From NCBI GenBank assembly GCA_052103955.1, contig JBQELO010000018.1, forward strand, positions 1 to 64,000: a stretch of 64,000 nt of DNA, read 5' to 3'. Positions within the stretch are counted from its first letter, which is position 1. Each line of letters begins with the position of its first letter. Positions 44,001-50,783 of the stretch are shown one piece after another. The DNA is from Paenalcaligenes sp052103955. Its GTDB lineage: Bacteria > Pseudomonadota > Gammaproteobacteria > Burkholderiales > Burkholderiaceae_B. The translations under genes were made by a program, and so were the position numbers. The notes below the pieces were generated by a model. The model saw nothing but the letters and a program-made list of their open reading frames with translations. It had not been told where the DNA came from and made no database searches.

Positions 44001-44943
44001 TGCAAACGATGCGATACAGGCACCTGTGGCTATCTTACCGTTGGCGAATCGTATGTTCTTGAATAGAACCATGAGCTGTCCCTCTACCGATGTGGGTGAT
44101 CCGCAGTCGCAAGAGAAATCTTGTTTCTGGGGGGACATACAGGGTAACTGGCTAGACCGTAGCGCCCATCACGATGATTCGGGCTTTGACTACGACTCGG
44201 TGCGCTACATTATTGGTGGGCAGCACCCGTTGGGCAATGGCTGGGTGGCAGGTGGCGGCGTATCGTACGAGCGTGCACACGGTAAAGCCAAAGATATTGC
44301 ACTGCGTACTCGGGGCGATAACTTTAGCGGTATGGCCTTTGTACGTAAAGTGGATGGCCCTTGGTCGTATGCTGGTGCGTTAAGCGCTGGCTATGGTAAC
44401 TACAATACAGATCGTACGGTTGTTACAGCGCAAGGTGTGATTAAGCCATCTGCTGATTGGGATGCTCACTTTGTGACCCTACGTTTACAAACTGCCTATA
44501 CTCATCAGTTAGACGGTTTCTATATCAAACCTGCTGTAGATGTGGATGTCATTTACCAGCATGTACCATCCTACTCTGAGAAAGGTGGTGGTGCCTTTAA
44601 TTTGGCCTTTGACAGTACCAGTGATGTACGCACGATGATCAGCCCCTCGGTAGAGCTGGGAGCACGTATAGAGAAAGACAAGTATGTGTTGCGCCCTTAT
44701 GTGGGGCTGGGTGTGAACTGGATGCCAAGCAATGATTGGGAAACCGATGCGCGTTTAAAAAACGATAACAGTGGCGATAGATTTCACTTATCACAAAGCC
44801 TACCTTCTGTTTTTGGCGAGTACAAAGTGGGTATGGATATTGATACTGGTAGCGATGTAGTGCTGCGTGCCGAATGGCGTCAACGCTTTGGTGACCGCTA
44901 TAACGACAGGTCGGCTCAGTTGCAGTTGGGTGTGAAGTTTTAA
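38065..44943 (+). CDS. Giant glycine-rich autotransporter
   Basis: The product is 2,292 residues. Residues 1-49 form an extended signal region ending in IVIALWVLPPNVYAQSQ. The passenger (to about residue 1,960) is Gly-rich and repeats a unit whose hallmark is AQSIGGGGG. Exact QS[IV]GGGGG occurs 17 times between residues 567 and 1,639, with one variant (QSIGSGGG), a mean period of about 63 residues, and looser forms before and after. Each unit also has a GGxGGxGG turn and a TxGxxAxGVxAQ strand, fitting a beta-solenoid. The last 275 residues are the beta-barrel, ending in LQLGVKF with terminal Phe. ATG 38065 has GGAG nine bases upstream. It is probably a surface adhesin or matrix protein; the role is unknown. 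Confidence 0.93.
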   Translation: MITKKNNSTVCAERSFALNRAAFPTIPFLLRGIVIALWVLPPNVYAQSQSTPVVIEKTGSNGRNAGGFPFYRGSRAGDKSADISYTLNAGKTINTPAAKGAVQIVSRGGKGGNGHDGVVADSSGSVGGNTGTISLQVLGNVTNHSTLSGAHGINVSAIAGQAGSRRKGGSGGGSAGPISLNVNNSQISTASRTAAAIQIQSQGGQGNSGFEAVGIRWSGSNGGQGGAVTANFSGVIDSAGRGIAVSSVGGVGGNINSSVIQTISSHGGTGGRAGTIQSTIRGRSNGQLSSITTRANEGHALHLRSQGGDGGEINGTSWFNGADGGSGGDGGHVNATLSNVRIQTSGDKAGAVIAESNGGKGFWGGGSALAKGGKAGSGGDGGTITVRLEANTHIRTQGNDAIAVQAVSRGGGGSNGGKGGIIYSPGGDGSSGGVGGRVELLSSAQIETLGKDSYGVYAASLGGAAGDGGKGGGIVGVGGHGGANSRSSKVELRQSGAGSVVTKGDASHGLFAESIGGDGGTYNSSAKAAMGGDSHSNSPNAHGGALSVVNLGRVRVEGKAAKGILAQSVGGGGGNGGSSAGLIAIGGDGHSSGNGSTVLVENLGIVSTKGGQGYGIHAQSIGGGGGSAATTLALGVGVNIAIGGKGATAGNGGDVNVLLGKSSLITTEGADANAVVAQSIGGGGGDGGETVSVGFLDVLTKSLGGSGGAAGNGGRVQVDTDGQIKTRGEGAAGVLAQSIGGGGGIGGNSTSAGITLVSIGLGGAGGASGRGGSVSFTNNAQIETEGVDAYGALLQSIGGGGGAGGNAVGIAMSVLPKYSGSAAIAVGGAGGKGDSGGNVEATNAASIITSGHGSKVLVAQSIGGGGGAAGSAGTFSFSASPGVAISLAVSVGGSGGDGGAGGDVTVTNKGGLQSTGDHATGVLAQSVGGGGGVGGGAVARAVAYGSKSFSGALSIGGKGGNGGNGGAVAVHQQGIINTAGNAAIGVLAQSIGGGGGNGGLTHGDTRADTANIAIVLGRKGGDGGDGGKVKATQSDGTLIQTQGIASDALVLQSIGGGGGVGSAIGDSTMPPWPEPPPIPGGGGYKYEGYSGSLTLALGGSGGQGGKADEVAATLNGNIMTHGRQSNGLIAQSIGGGGGRSGTSSSSAPGGDLSLSLNVGGSGGTGGAGGGVTLKLLGNVRANGLDSIGVLAQSIGGGGGNASTTEAGQSAGKVGVNVAIGGSGGKGGSGGAVTVTQAGTVRSQMGDALVVQSIGGGGGVADTVHAGLEVDELNNLIEGELPEKGGAFTLAIGGRGGEGSDGGAVHVEHSGAIQAGGEARAGATLQSIGGGGGMGGIASTYYQTSTIAPGAQLQVSMAVGGKGGAGGAGGSVTWRQGEKATTTATGALGDAVRLQSIGSGGGVAGGVAVGAEISDDGTKARVDVALININGSAGGGGQGGTVKATNEQSSTLYTSGEGGIGLVAQSIGGGGGLVQAVYKQTIDKTMINLGGGKGNGGLVDITQSGNIYTAGNAAHGILAQSIGGGGGATRVIGANSTTVVFNAAVAGQGDGGRVEVKLGDTAVISTAGKGAYGVFAQSIGGGGGYVNTGTASAPTAGTLTQTHAGSGNGGDVQVQAKGVVHTVGDNATAIFAQSVGGGGGMVNGVVGNAGEKGQGNAGNVTVQVGGTVSASGNNASAIIAQSVGSKAGVITVKVLENASVQGGLGDAEAIRLMDGMGNTVSIAKGATVSSLSNVAIRSVGSRAHIINHGNLYGSLLLAESSSLENLGSVYAGEQLQLRGGAVKNSGLFYIGTAERNVVTRLDGSYTQTVAGTYAPKVDFLGKSSDVLQIAKTANLSGAVAVQGVNHLPGEHQFTVLQATDGLTVNKGFYSKGNAVFDYPVQYDGNTLTVGLVADFNKHNALMSEEQAELSQYLGRKWDAAEAQIAADKAQKSAAPQRRMVMSVAAPATAAEQPGQAYVDVFDTLALADNTQAYAQVLDQIANDAIQAPVAILPLANRMFLNRTMSCPSTDVGDPQSQEKSCFWGDIQGNWLDRSAHHDDSGFDYDSVRYIIGGQHPLGNGWVAGGGVSYERAHGKAKDIALRTRGDNFSGMAFVRKVDGPWSYAGALSAGYGNYNTDRTVVTAQGVIKPSADWDAHFVTLRLQTAYTHQLDGFYIKPAVDVDVIYQHVPSYSEKGGGAFNLAFDSTSDVRTMISPSVELGARIEKDKYVLRPYVGLGVNWMPSNDWETDARLKNDNSGDRFHLSQSLPSVFGEYKVGMDIDTGSDVVLRAEWRQRFGDRYNDRSAQLQLGVKF
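39763..43125 (+). repeat. Tandem coding repeats of the autotransporter passenger
   Basis: Eighteen copies of a CAAAGCATAGGCGGTGGCGG-like segment encode QSIGGGGG or QSVGGGGG at intervals of about 190 bases, and a degenerate copy (QSVGSKAG) ends the array near 43102. Codon use varies among copies, so the array is old enough to have diverged, but short identical stretches remain that could recombine. Confidence 0.85.
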
Positions 44944-44961
44944 CCTTAACGATCTATACAA

Positions 44962-44995
44962 AAAAGGCCCTGCAGTATGTACTGTAGGGCCTTTT
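44962..44995 (+). terminator. Rho-independent terminator of the autotransporter gene
   Basis: AAAAGGCCCTGCAGTA and TACTGTAGGGCCTTTT form a 16-base-pair stem with one non-Watson-Crick pair, ending in a T run, 18 bases after the stop. Confidence 0.9.
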
Positions 44996-45026
44996 GATTG
45001 CCGCATTGTGTAGAAAATTACATGCA

Positions 45027-45665
45027 CTATGCGTGTGGATCAACCTCTCTAAGCGCAGCTTCAATCCATTTCTGCATGGCCGGTAAGGCCAACACTTGAT
45101 CTATCCATGCGTGGCATAGGTCGCTTACGGGCAGTTTATAGTTGCGAACACGCAAGGCTACAGGCACAAAAAACGCATCGACGGTAGTGAATCGTCTACC
45201 AGCTAAAAATGGTCCCGAGAAGCTTTGCAAGCCACTTTCCCATAACTCTACAATGCGCGCCAAGTCTTTAGCCAGCGCCTCGTCTATGCTCTGTATGGGG
45301 GCTTGTGGCTTACAGCTCATAGGGCATTGACTGCGCAAGGCTTGAAAGCCTGAGTGCATTTCGGCAGTCGCGCTGCGCGCCCAAACTCGGGCAGATTTAT
45401 TTTGTGGCCAAGCGGCAGGGTAGGCTTCAGCAACGTGCTCACAAATAGCTAAGGAATCCCACACCAGCAACTCGCCATCTTGTAAGCAAGGTACTAAGCC
45501 AGTAGGTGAGAATTTTTTAAACTTTTCATAACTATTGCCGCTCTTGCCGTAGGCAGTGAAAGTTTCTACTACTTCGTGGAAAGGAACGCCCAACATTTTT
45601 AGTAGAATCCAAGGGCGTAGCGACCAGGACGACAAGTTTTTATTAGCAATGTGTAGTGTGAGCAT
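45027..45665 (-). CDS. Glutathione S-transferase family protein
   Basis: The 212-residue protein has an N-terminal thioredoxin-like GST domain (LTLHIANKNLSSWSLRPWILLKMLGVPFHEV, FSPTGLVPCLQDGELLVWDSLAICEHVAEAYP) with Ser residues where the catalytic Ser lies in this class. A helical C-terminal domain (FSGPFLAGRRFTTVDAFFVPVALRV) follows. It probably conjugates glutathione or reduces disulfides in the cytoplasm; the substrate is unknown. Confidence 0.92.
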   Translation of the reverse strand: MLTLHIANKNLSSWSLRPWILLKMLGVPFHEVVETFTAYGKSGNSYEKFKKFSPTGLVPCLQDGELLVWDSLAICEHVAEAYPAAWPQNKSARVWARSATAEMHSGFQALRSQCPMSCKPQAPIQSIDEALAKDLARIVELWESGLQSFSGPFLAGRRFTTVDAFFVPVALRVRNYKLPVSDLCHAWIDQVLALPAMQKWIEAALREVDPHA

Positions 45666-45722
45666 CGTTAACGTTATTGAAAAAATGTAGGAAAATTCAG
45701 GAAATAGTGAAGCACAAATAGA

Positions 45723-46205
45723 TTACAAAACTCGCTCTAATACCTCTCCGGGTAAGCCATCAAAATCCCTAAACTCTTTGGATTCAAATTGGCGATTGGT
45801 CAGAATTTTCCGTGAGGGAGTATTGGCGGGGTCTATGATGGCGAATAGTCGTTTTAGCTCTGGAAGTTGCTGGGCTTTCACAATGAGTTGATGTGCGACT
45901 TGGCTCGCGACGCCTTGTCCCCAGTAGGCAGGCAGCACCATATAACCCAGCTCCGCCGCATCAGTATGGGCGTGTTCGATGGCCAATTTAGCTAAACCTA
46001 TAAAGGCTTGTGTTTGGGTATCCAGTATTTTGAATTGGCCCAGTTCAGCATGCAGGCTGTTGTTGTCCAGTAGCTGAGCGTAGTCGTGCTGCGCCTCGGA
46101 AAGGCTAAGCGCACGTTCAGTGATCATGGCCATTACCTTGGCGTCACTGACGAGCTGGTAATAGAGCTCAAAGTCGTGTGAGTCAAACTTAGAAAGGGTG
46201 AACAT
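45723..46205 (-). CDS. GNAT family acetyltransferase (RimJ/RimL-like)
   Basis: The 160-residue protein has the acetyl-CoA-binding pattern of GNAT enzymes: ELGYMVLPAYWGQGVASQVAHQLIVKAQ with the Q/RxxGxG/A loop, followed by LFAIIDPANTPSRKILTNRQFESKEF. This is typical of the Acetyltransf_3 group that modifies N-termini or small molecules. The substrate is unknown. It lies 57 bases upstream of the GST gene on the same strand. Confidence 0.9.
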   Translation of the reverse strand: MFTLSKFDSHDFELYYQLVSDAKVMAMITERALSLSEAQHDYAQLLDNNSLHAELGQFKILDTQTQAFIGLAKLAIEHAHTDAAELGYMVLPAYWGQGVASQVAHQLIVKAQQLPELKRLFAIIDPANTPSRKILTNRQFESKEFRDFDGLPGEVLERVL

Positions 46206-46233
46206 TATGGGTGCTACGTCCTGTACTGCGGTA

Positions 46234-46869
46234 TTAGCGTGTGCCTTGGTGAGCTTTTAGCTGCTGTTCGCGTTCGCGAGTGGCCAATTCTTGATTTTCT
46301 GGATTGCTCGCATAGTCCAGCCATTCGATGATGATGGGGTGATCATCTATGGCTCTAGCCTCGCGTGCCAGTTGCAGGGCTTTATCAACATCAATAGGCA
46401 TACAGATGCCACTGAAATAGTGCTGAGACAGCATGACTTTGGGGTGTGCTAACTGCATATCGCTGCCGCGTCTTAACCAGTTTTGCCCTGTCTGTACCAC
46501 ACTGCAATTGGTGTAGTGATAGCCTATTTCGTAGTAGATCCTGCCCAAGGCCATAATGGATTCTTCATCGCCTTGCTCAGCGGCCTTAGCCACAGCCAGC
46601 AATTTTTCTACGCTGATTGGCATATCAGGGTAAAAGTTTTGCATCGCCGTTAAATAGCGTATGTCGGGGTTACCACCTGTGATGGCAGTGCTTAATACTT
46701 GTTCGCCAGTGGGACCGTTATAGTTCACGCCGCATGAGCGTGGATAAGGCCCTTGGGGTTTTAAGCATTCTGCTTGCTCAGCAAAATGATCAGAGAGCGA
46801 ACAACCGGTTAAAACGCTTAGGCTCACAACGAGTAATAGCGTGATTTTTGAGAGTAAGGAGTTAAACAC
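46234..46869 (-). CDS. Lipoprotein with Sel1-like repeats
   Basis: The 211-residue protein starts with a lipoprotein signal (LLVVSLSVLTGCSLSD, lipobox LTGC). The region from about 85 has Sel1-type repeats (AAEQGDEESIMALGRIYYEIG, SDMQLAHPKVMLSQHYFSGICMPIDVDKALQLAREA). Such proteins often mediate protein contacts in the envelope. The start is GTG 46869. It lies 28 bases upstream of the acetyltransferase gene on the same strand. No specific function can be assigned. Confidence 0.8.
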   Translation of the reverse strand: MFNSLLSKITLLLVVSLSVLTGCSLSDHFAEQAECLKPQGPYPRSCGVNYNGPTGEQVLSTAITGGNPDIRYLTAMQNFYPDMPISVEKLLAVAKAAEQGDEESIMALGRIYYEIGYHYTNCSVVQTGQNWLRRGSDMQLAHPKVMLSQHYFSGICMPIDVDKALQLAREARAIDDHPIIIEWLDYASNPENQELATREREQQLKAHQGTR

Positions 46870-47045
46870 GTAGAAGAAAAATAAAGGCTATATAAGAGAT
46901 GGTTACAAGTTTAAATATATAGCATTTTTATGCTTTGTTTATTTGGAAACCATACGCAACAAGTCTGCAGGGTTTTCCTAATAGGCTAACTAAGGTATGT
47001 GTGCCGCTAATTTTACGTTTGATAGAAAAACGGAAGTGGAATAGA

Positions 47046-47070
47046 AAAAAGCCCCTTTATGGGGCTTTTT
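47046..47070 (-). terminator. Terminator of the thioesterase gene
   Basis: AAAAAGCCCC and GGGGCTTTTT enclose TTTAT. Read on the minus strand it is a stem followed by T residues, 20 bases beyond the thioesterase stop. Confidence 0.88.
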
Positions 47071-47089
47071 GTCGTGCTGCAGGGATGAC

Positions 47090-47581
47090 TTAGGCAACGG
47101 GTGTGCATTTGGCTTGCACTTCACGTTGACGTTGCTCGAACTCGCGACGTAGTTCACGCCTAACCTGTGCCGCCAGAAAGCGGCGGTTTTCATCGTCAGT
47201 TTGTGGCTGTAGCGTAGGCACAGCAATGGGTTTACCGTTTTCAACCGCTACCATGGTGAAGAAACAGCTGTTCACGTGACGCACGACGCCACTGCGAATA
47301 TCTTCGGCAATCACCTTAATACCGATTTCCATGGAAGAGGTGCCCGTGTGGTTAACGCTGGCTAAGAAAGTAACCAGTTCACCTACGTGAATGGGTTGCT
47401 TGAACGTTACCTGATCCACGCTTAACGTGACCACATAGCTCTTGGCGTAACGGCTGGCACAGGCGTATGCCACTTGGTCCAGCAGTTTAAGAATGGTGCC
47501 ACCATGCACGTTTCCGGAAAAGTTCGCTGTATCGGGAGTCATCAATACAGTCATGCTTAATTGGTGGGCGGGCAAATCCAT
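47090..47581 (-). CDS. Acyl-CoA thioesterase (YciA-like hotdog fold)
   Basis: The 163-residue protein has the hotdog thioesterase pattern: MTVLMTPDTANFSGNVHGGTILKLLDQVAYACASRYA, with the catalytic Asp in LLDQVAY, followed by TLSVDQVTFKQPIHVGELVTFLASVNHTGTSSMEIGIKV. It hydrolyses acyl-CoA in the cytoplasm. The C-terminus adds a charged helix (RRELRREFEQRQREVQ) not needed for the fold. Confidence 0.93.
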   Translation of the reverse strand: MDLPAHQLSMTVLMTPDTANFSGNVHGGTILKLLDQVAYACASRYAKSYVVTLSVDQVTFKQPIHVGELVTFLASVNHTGTSSMEIGIKVIAEDIRSGVVRHVNSCFFTMVAVENGKPIAVPTLQPQTDDENRRFLAAQVRRELRREFEQRQREVQAKCTPVA

Positions 47582-47608
47582 TGTGTAAGGTCCTTGTTTG
47601 AATGCAAA

Positions 47609-47641
47609 TAACGATGCCGAATCAGTGAAAGGGCATCGTTA
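47609..47641. repeat. Inverted repeat upstream of the thioesterase gene
   Basis: TAACGATGCC (47609-47618) and GGCATCGTTA (47632-47641) form a perfect ten-base inverted repeat with a 13-base loop, 28 bases upstream of the thioesterase start. It may be an operator or a hairpin in the leader; the role is unknown. Confidence 0.55.
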
Positions 47642-47772
47642 ACGAAGAATATAGCAGTAGGGTAGTGGCGCTAACCAATGCGCCATCGTTAGGCACATTA
47701 TAGGCCACAGCCCGCATAGGCAGGCTGGGCGCACGTTGTTTTGCTAGGAAGTGATGTGAAAAATCCTCAGCC

Positions 47773-50223
47773 TTAGTTCACGACGATCAGCACGGTGCTA
47801 TCTACTGTGTTTGCCTTGATGTCAGCCTCGGTAGTGCTGACGGCTTTGCAACCAAAGTTTTGGTACAAGGCTAACTGGTCGTCATAGTGTGGGCTTTTTG
47901 TGCCGTTGCGGTCGATAAAACCGCTTTGGCCGGGGGGCATGGCATCACAAAACTCTACCTTGTCTTCTAGAAACACAATGCGGTTGTTTTCAGTGCCACG
48001 GTTTTGATAGCCCGTGAAGCTGAAGGTGTTGCCCGCTGTTGTTTGTGGGGTGCCGGTAAAGTTTCTATCGCTAAACTTATGTACGGAGCTGCTCAGTTTC
48101 CAGGTAGACATATCCGCGCCATGTTCCGTGCTCAGGCGGTGATAGGTGTTTTCTAGGGCTTGCTGTATGACTTCGCTAGAGGGGTGCTGAGCAAAGAAGT
48201 TATAACGATTGGGGTCGGGGTTCTGTTCTAACGCCAACGCACGCAGCAGTACTTTGGTGCCCATACTTAAGTTAATAGAACCTGGGTTGGGGCCCGTGGT
48301 AGTAGCAAAGCCGGTATTGGTGTAGCTTGCTTTATGGGCTTCAGGCAGTGCGGGCACTAATACCAGCTTGTACATTTCCTCTAGCCAGGTTTTAAAAATC
48401 AAACGTTCTGGGCCGTTGTTGAAGCCTTGGCCATCATCGGTTTCTAAACCATCCCACGCCACTAATAAGGTTGTCATGTCGTGTGCAGGGCTAGTGGTTG
48501 CCTGCGTGGCTGCCGCGCTTTGTAGGTGTGGCTGGAAATAGCGCCAGTTCACATCGTGATAGGAGGCTTGGCGATTGAAGTCCCAAATTTCTTGCAGGGT
48601 AAAGGTGTCTTTTTCAGCAAACTGCACGTTCAATTCGTTAACCCTATCTCCATAGGTCCAGTAATACGCATCGGTATTGGTTTTATCTGGTGCGGGACGG
48701 TTATTCCAGTTGCTTAGGTAGCCTTGTTGCGGGTTGTAGGCTTTGGGTGTGGCGCTAAAGTCGTGTATACCTTCCCATTCCATGCTGCCATCGCCCAACG
48801 CGGGAATACGCATGTCTTGATGAGCGGGGCGTTTAGGCAGGAAACCTGGGGATACATAACCGATGTTGCCGTTCTTGTCGGCGTAATACCAGTTAATAGA
48901 TATAGCCATTTTTTCAGCTTGGGCTAAAAACTCTTCCCAGTTTTGAGCCTTGGCAATATTCAGCCATGCCAACAAGGATTGCACCTCGTAGCCATCCCAA
49001 CTGCGCTTTTTACTGTATGCCACATTGTTGGCACTATCTACTGTCATGACGGGGCCATGCAGTGTACGTTGGAAGGTGACGGCGGTGTCTGGCTGGCCTT
49101 TAACCTTAATGGTTTCGTGGCGCTCTTCCATGTTCAGGTAGTCGTTGTTGTAGCGGTATTGCTTAGGGTTATGTGGGTTAAGTTGTTCTTGGTAAATGTC
49201 CACCACATCTTGTGGGCCAGCTGTTGCCCCCCATGCAATCTGATTGTTCGTACCAAACAGCACGATGGGATAGGCAAAAGGGGTGTTGCCCGAAACGTTG
49301 AACCCCGCACCGTGTAGGCCAATGCCGTAGGTGTAGCTGGGGTTATACCAACCAAATTGGGGGCCATTGATCAGAATGGTGGCGTTTTCTTTGACACGGT
49401 GTGGCTGGGTGGACCAGAGGTTACTGGCTTTAGGAACAAAGTCAGGCCCCGTACCACCCCAGCGCGTTGCGGTGTCTTGCATAATGGCGTGGGCGGTGTG
49501 GCTGGAGAGCGCGGCCAGTTGTTGTGGTGCTGGCTGCTGCAAGGATACCGGTGTCTCAGTTGTAGTGTTGGGCACTGTCGTAGGTGAGTTAGGGTCATTC
49601 ACCCATAACAACTCATTGAAAATATGCTGTGCTTGCTCTTTGCCGTGTTTGGCTTCTAAGTCGTTCAGTAAACTTAAGGACCCCATTTCTAAGTTCACAT
49701 CGGAAAAACGGTTTGCCATGGAGCCCACCCAAATCATCGCTACATCGAAGGCCGATATAGTGGTAGGGTGGAAGTCAAAGTCTACGTATTCTTTGGGTAA
49801 TAGCGCAGGGTTTTTAAGCACCTTGGCTAAATAAGCGTTGTAGCCATCGGCGTAGCCTTGGAAGATGGCGGCATCGTCTGCTGATAATGCGGCTAGCTGT
49901 GTGTGAATGGATTCAGGATTAAAGTTACGACGTACGTTAATGTCGTAGTGTAGGTAGGCGTTGTTATCGCCAGCACCTAAAACTTCTGCCGTAGTACCTA
50001 CAAATGAGCGGCGCGCCATATCCAATTGAAATAGGCGGTCTTCTGCAACCGCATAGCCGTAGCCATAAAACAGCCCATAGTTGCTGTCAGCAAAAACATG
50101 AGGCACGCCATAGGCATCCCTATTGATTTCTACGGTTACGGGTGCCGCATAAGCGGCGCTTAACAGGGCACTGGCCAATAAACTCAAACCAAAAGCCGTT
50201 TTCTTCAAAGCAGAGGATCGCAC
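47773..50223 (-). CDS. pac: Penicillin G acylase family N-terminal nucleophile hydrolase
   Basis: The 816-residue precursor has a signal peptide (LSLLASALLSAAYA), an alpha-chain (VTVEINRDAYGVPHVFADSNYGLFYGYGYAVAEDRLFQLDMA), a spacer, and a beta-chain starting at Ser267 in FVPKA-SNLWS, the autoproteolytic Ser nucleophile. Downstream motifs, from memory near-identical in the Alcaligenes faecalis enzyme, include NGPQFGWYNPSYTYGIGLHGAG, GNTPFAYP, WGATAGPQDVVDIYQEQLNP, YQNRGTENN and MPPGQSGF. Cys residues in VEFCDAM and FGCKAV match the known A. faecalis disulfide. Start is GTG 50223 with GGAG upstream. The enzyme cleaves phenylacetylated amides in the periplasm; the natural substrate is unclear. 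Confidence 0.93.
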   Translation of the reverse strand: MRSSALKKTAFGLSLLASALLSAAYAAPVTVEINRDAYGVPHVFADSNYGLFYGYGYAVAEDRLFQLDMARRSFVGTTAEVLGAGDNNAYLHYDINVRRNFNPESIHTQLAALSADDAAIFQGYADGYNAYLAKVLKNPALLPKEYVDFDFHPTTISAFDVAMIWVGSMANRFSDVNLEMGSLSLLNDLEAKHGKEQAQHIFNELLWVNDPNSPTTVPNTTTETPVSLQQPAPQQLAALSSHTAHAIMQDTATRWGGTGPDFVPKASNLWSTQPHRVKENATILINGPQFGWYNPSYTYGIGLHGAGFNVSGNTPFAYPIVLFGTNNQIAWGATAGPQDVVDIYQEQLNPHNPKQYRYNNDYLNMEERHETIKVKGQPDTAVTFQRTLHGPVMTVDSANNVAYSKKRSWDGYEVQSLLAWLNIAKAQNWEEFLAQAEKMAISINWYYADKNGNIGYVSPGFLPKRPAHQDMRIPALGDGSMEWEGIHDFSATPKAYNPQQGYLSNWNNRPAPDKTNTDAYYWTYGDRVNELNVQFAEKDTFTLQEIWDFNRQASYHDVNWRYFQPHLQSAAATQATTSPAHDMTTLLVAWDGLETDDGQGFNNGPERLIFKTWLEEMYKLVLVPALPEAHKASYTNTGFATTTGPNPGSINLSMGTKVLLRALALEQNPDPNRYNFFAQHPSSEVIQQALENTYHRLSTEHGADMSTWKLSSSVHKFSDRNFTGTPQTTAGNTFSFTGYQNRGTENNRIVFLEDKVEFCDAMPPGQSGFIDRNGTKSPHYDDQLALYQNFGCKAVSTTEADIKANTVDSTVLIVVN

Positions 50224-50380
50224 TCGTTGTCTCCATGCGCTATACGGGTATAGCGGTTAATACATTACTTATTTTTGATTAATTAGAGTAATTCTGTAAT
50301 GTTTAAACTTGAAATAAGGGCTTGTACTAGTTGTTCTCCTTTTGCATGCTCTATGCGTTTCGTGTTTTCTATAGACTTGT

Positions 50381-50399
50381 CAATAGTTCAACAATAGTT
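50381..50399. promoter_or_regulatory. Direct-repeat operator candidate of the ars operon
   Basis: CAATAGTT occurs at 50381-50388 and 50392-50399, 11 bases apart (one helical turn), and ends 13 bases before the arsR start. It may be the autoregulatory ArsR site. The leader is short and the Shine-Dalgarno sequence is weak. Confidence 0.5.
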
Positions 50400-50412
50400 G
50401 TATTATTGATTT

Positions 50413-50757
50413 ATGAAAGAAGCTCAAGTACTCAAATCCTTATCCGCACTGGCTCATGAAGCGCGTTTACGCGTGTTCCGGGCATTAGTAGTGGCCGGCC
50501 CCGATGGCCTTACGCCTAGCACATTAGCCGAGAAGTTAGACATTGCACCGAATGCGCTGTCGTTTCATTTAAAAGAGCTGGCATACGCCGAATTGGTGAC
50601 CCAAGAACGTCAGGGACGCAACGTGCTGTATCGCGCAACGTTTTCTGCCATGAACGAATTGTTAGCGTATTTGCTGGAGAACTGCTGCCAAGGTGCCGCA
50701 TGTTTACCTGATGTGAGTGTGTGTCAGGTTGAACACGACCACAAAGCGTCGTGTTGA
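50413..50757 (+). CDS. arsR: ArsR family metalloregulatory repressor
   Basis: The 114-residue protein has the ArsR/SmtB winged helix (LKSLSALAHEARLRVFRALVVAGPDGLTPSTLAEKLDIAPNALSFHLKELAYAELVTQERQGRNVLYRA). Cysteines cluster at the C-terminal end (ENCCQGAACLPDVSVCQ), likely As(III) ligands. The classic ELCVC box of E. coli ArsR is absent, as in ArsR types that use C-terminal cysteines. It is the first gene of an arsR-arsB-arsC-arsH-MFS run and should repress it until arsenite binds. Confidence 0.92.
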   Translation: MKEAQVLKSLSALAHEARLRVFRALVVAGPDGLTPSTLAEKLDIAPNALSFHLKELAYAELVTQERQGRNVLYRATFSAMNELLAYLLENCCQGAACLPDVSVCQVEHDHKASC

Positions 50758-50783
50758 GTCTTGTGACGGGGAATAGCTAGCAA

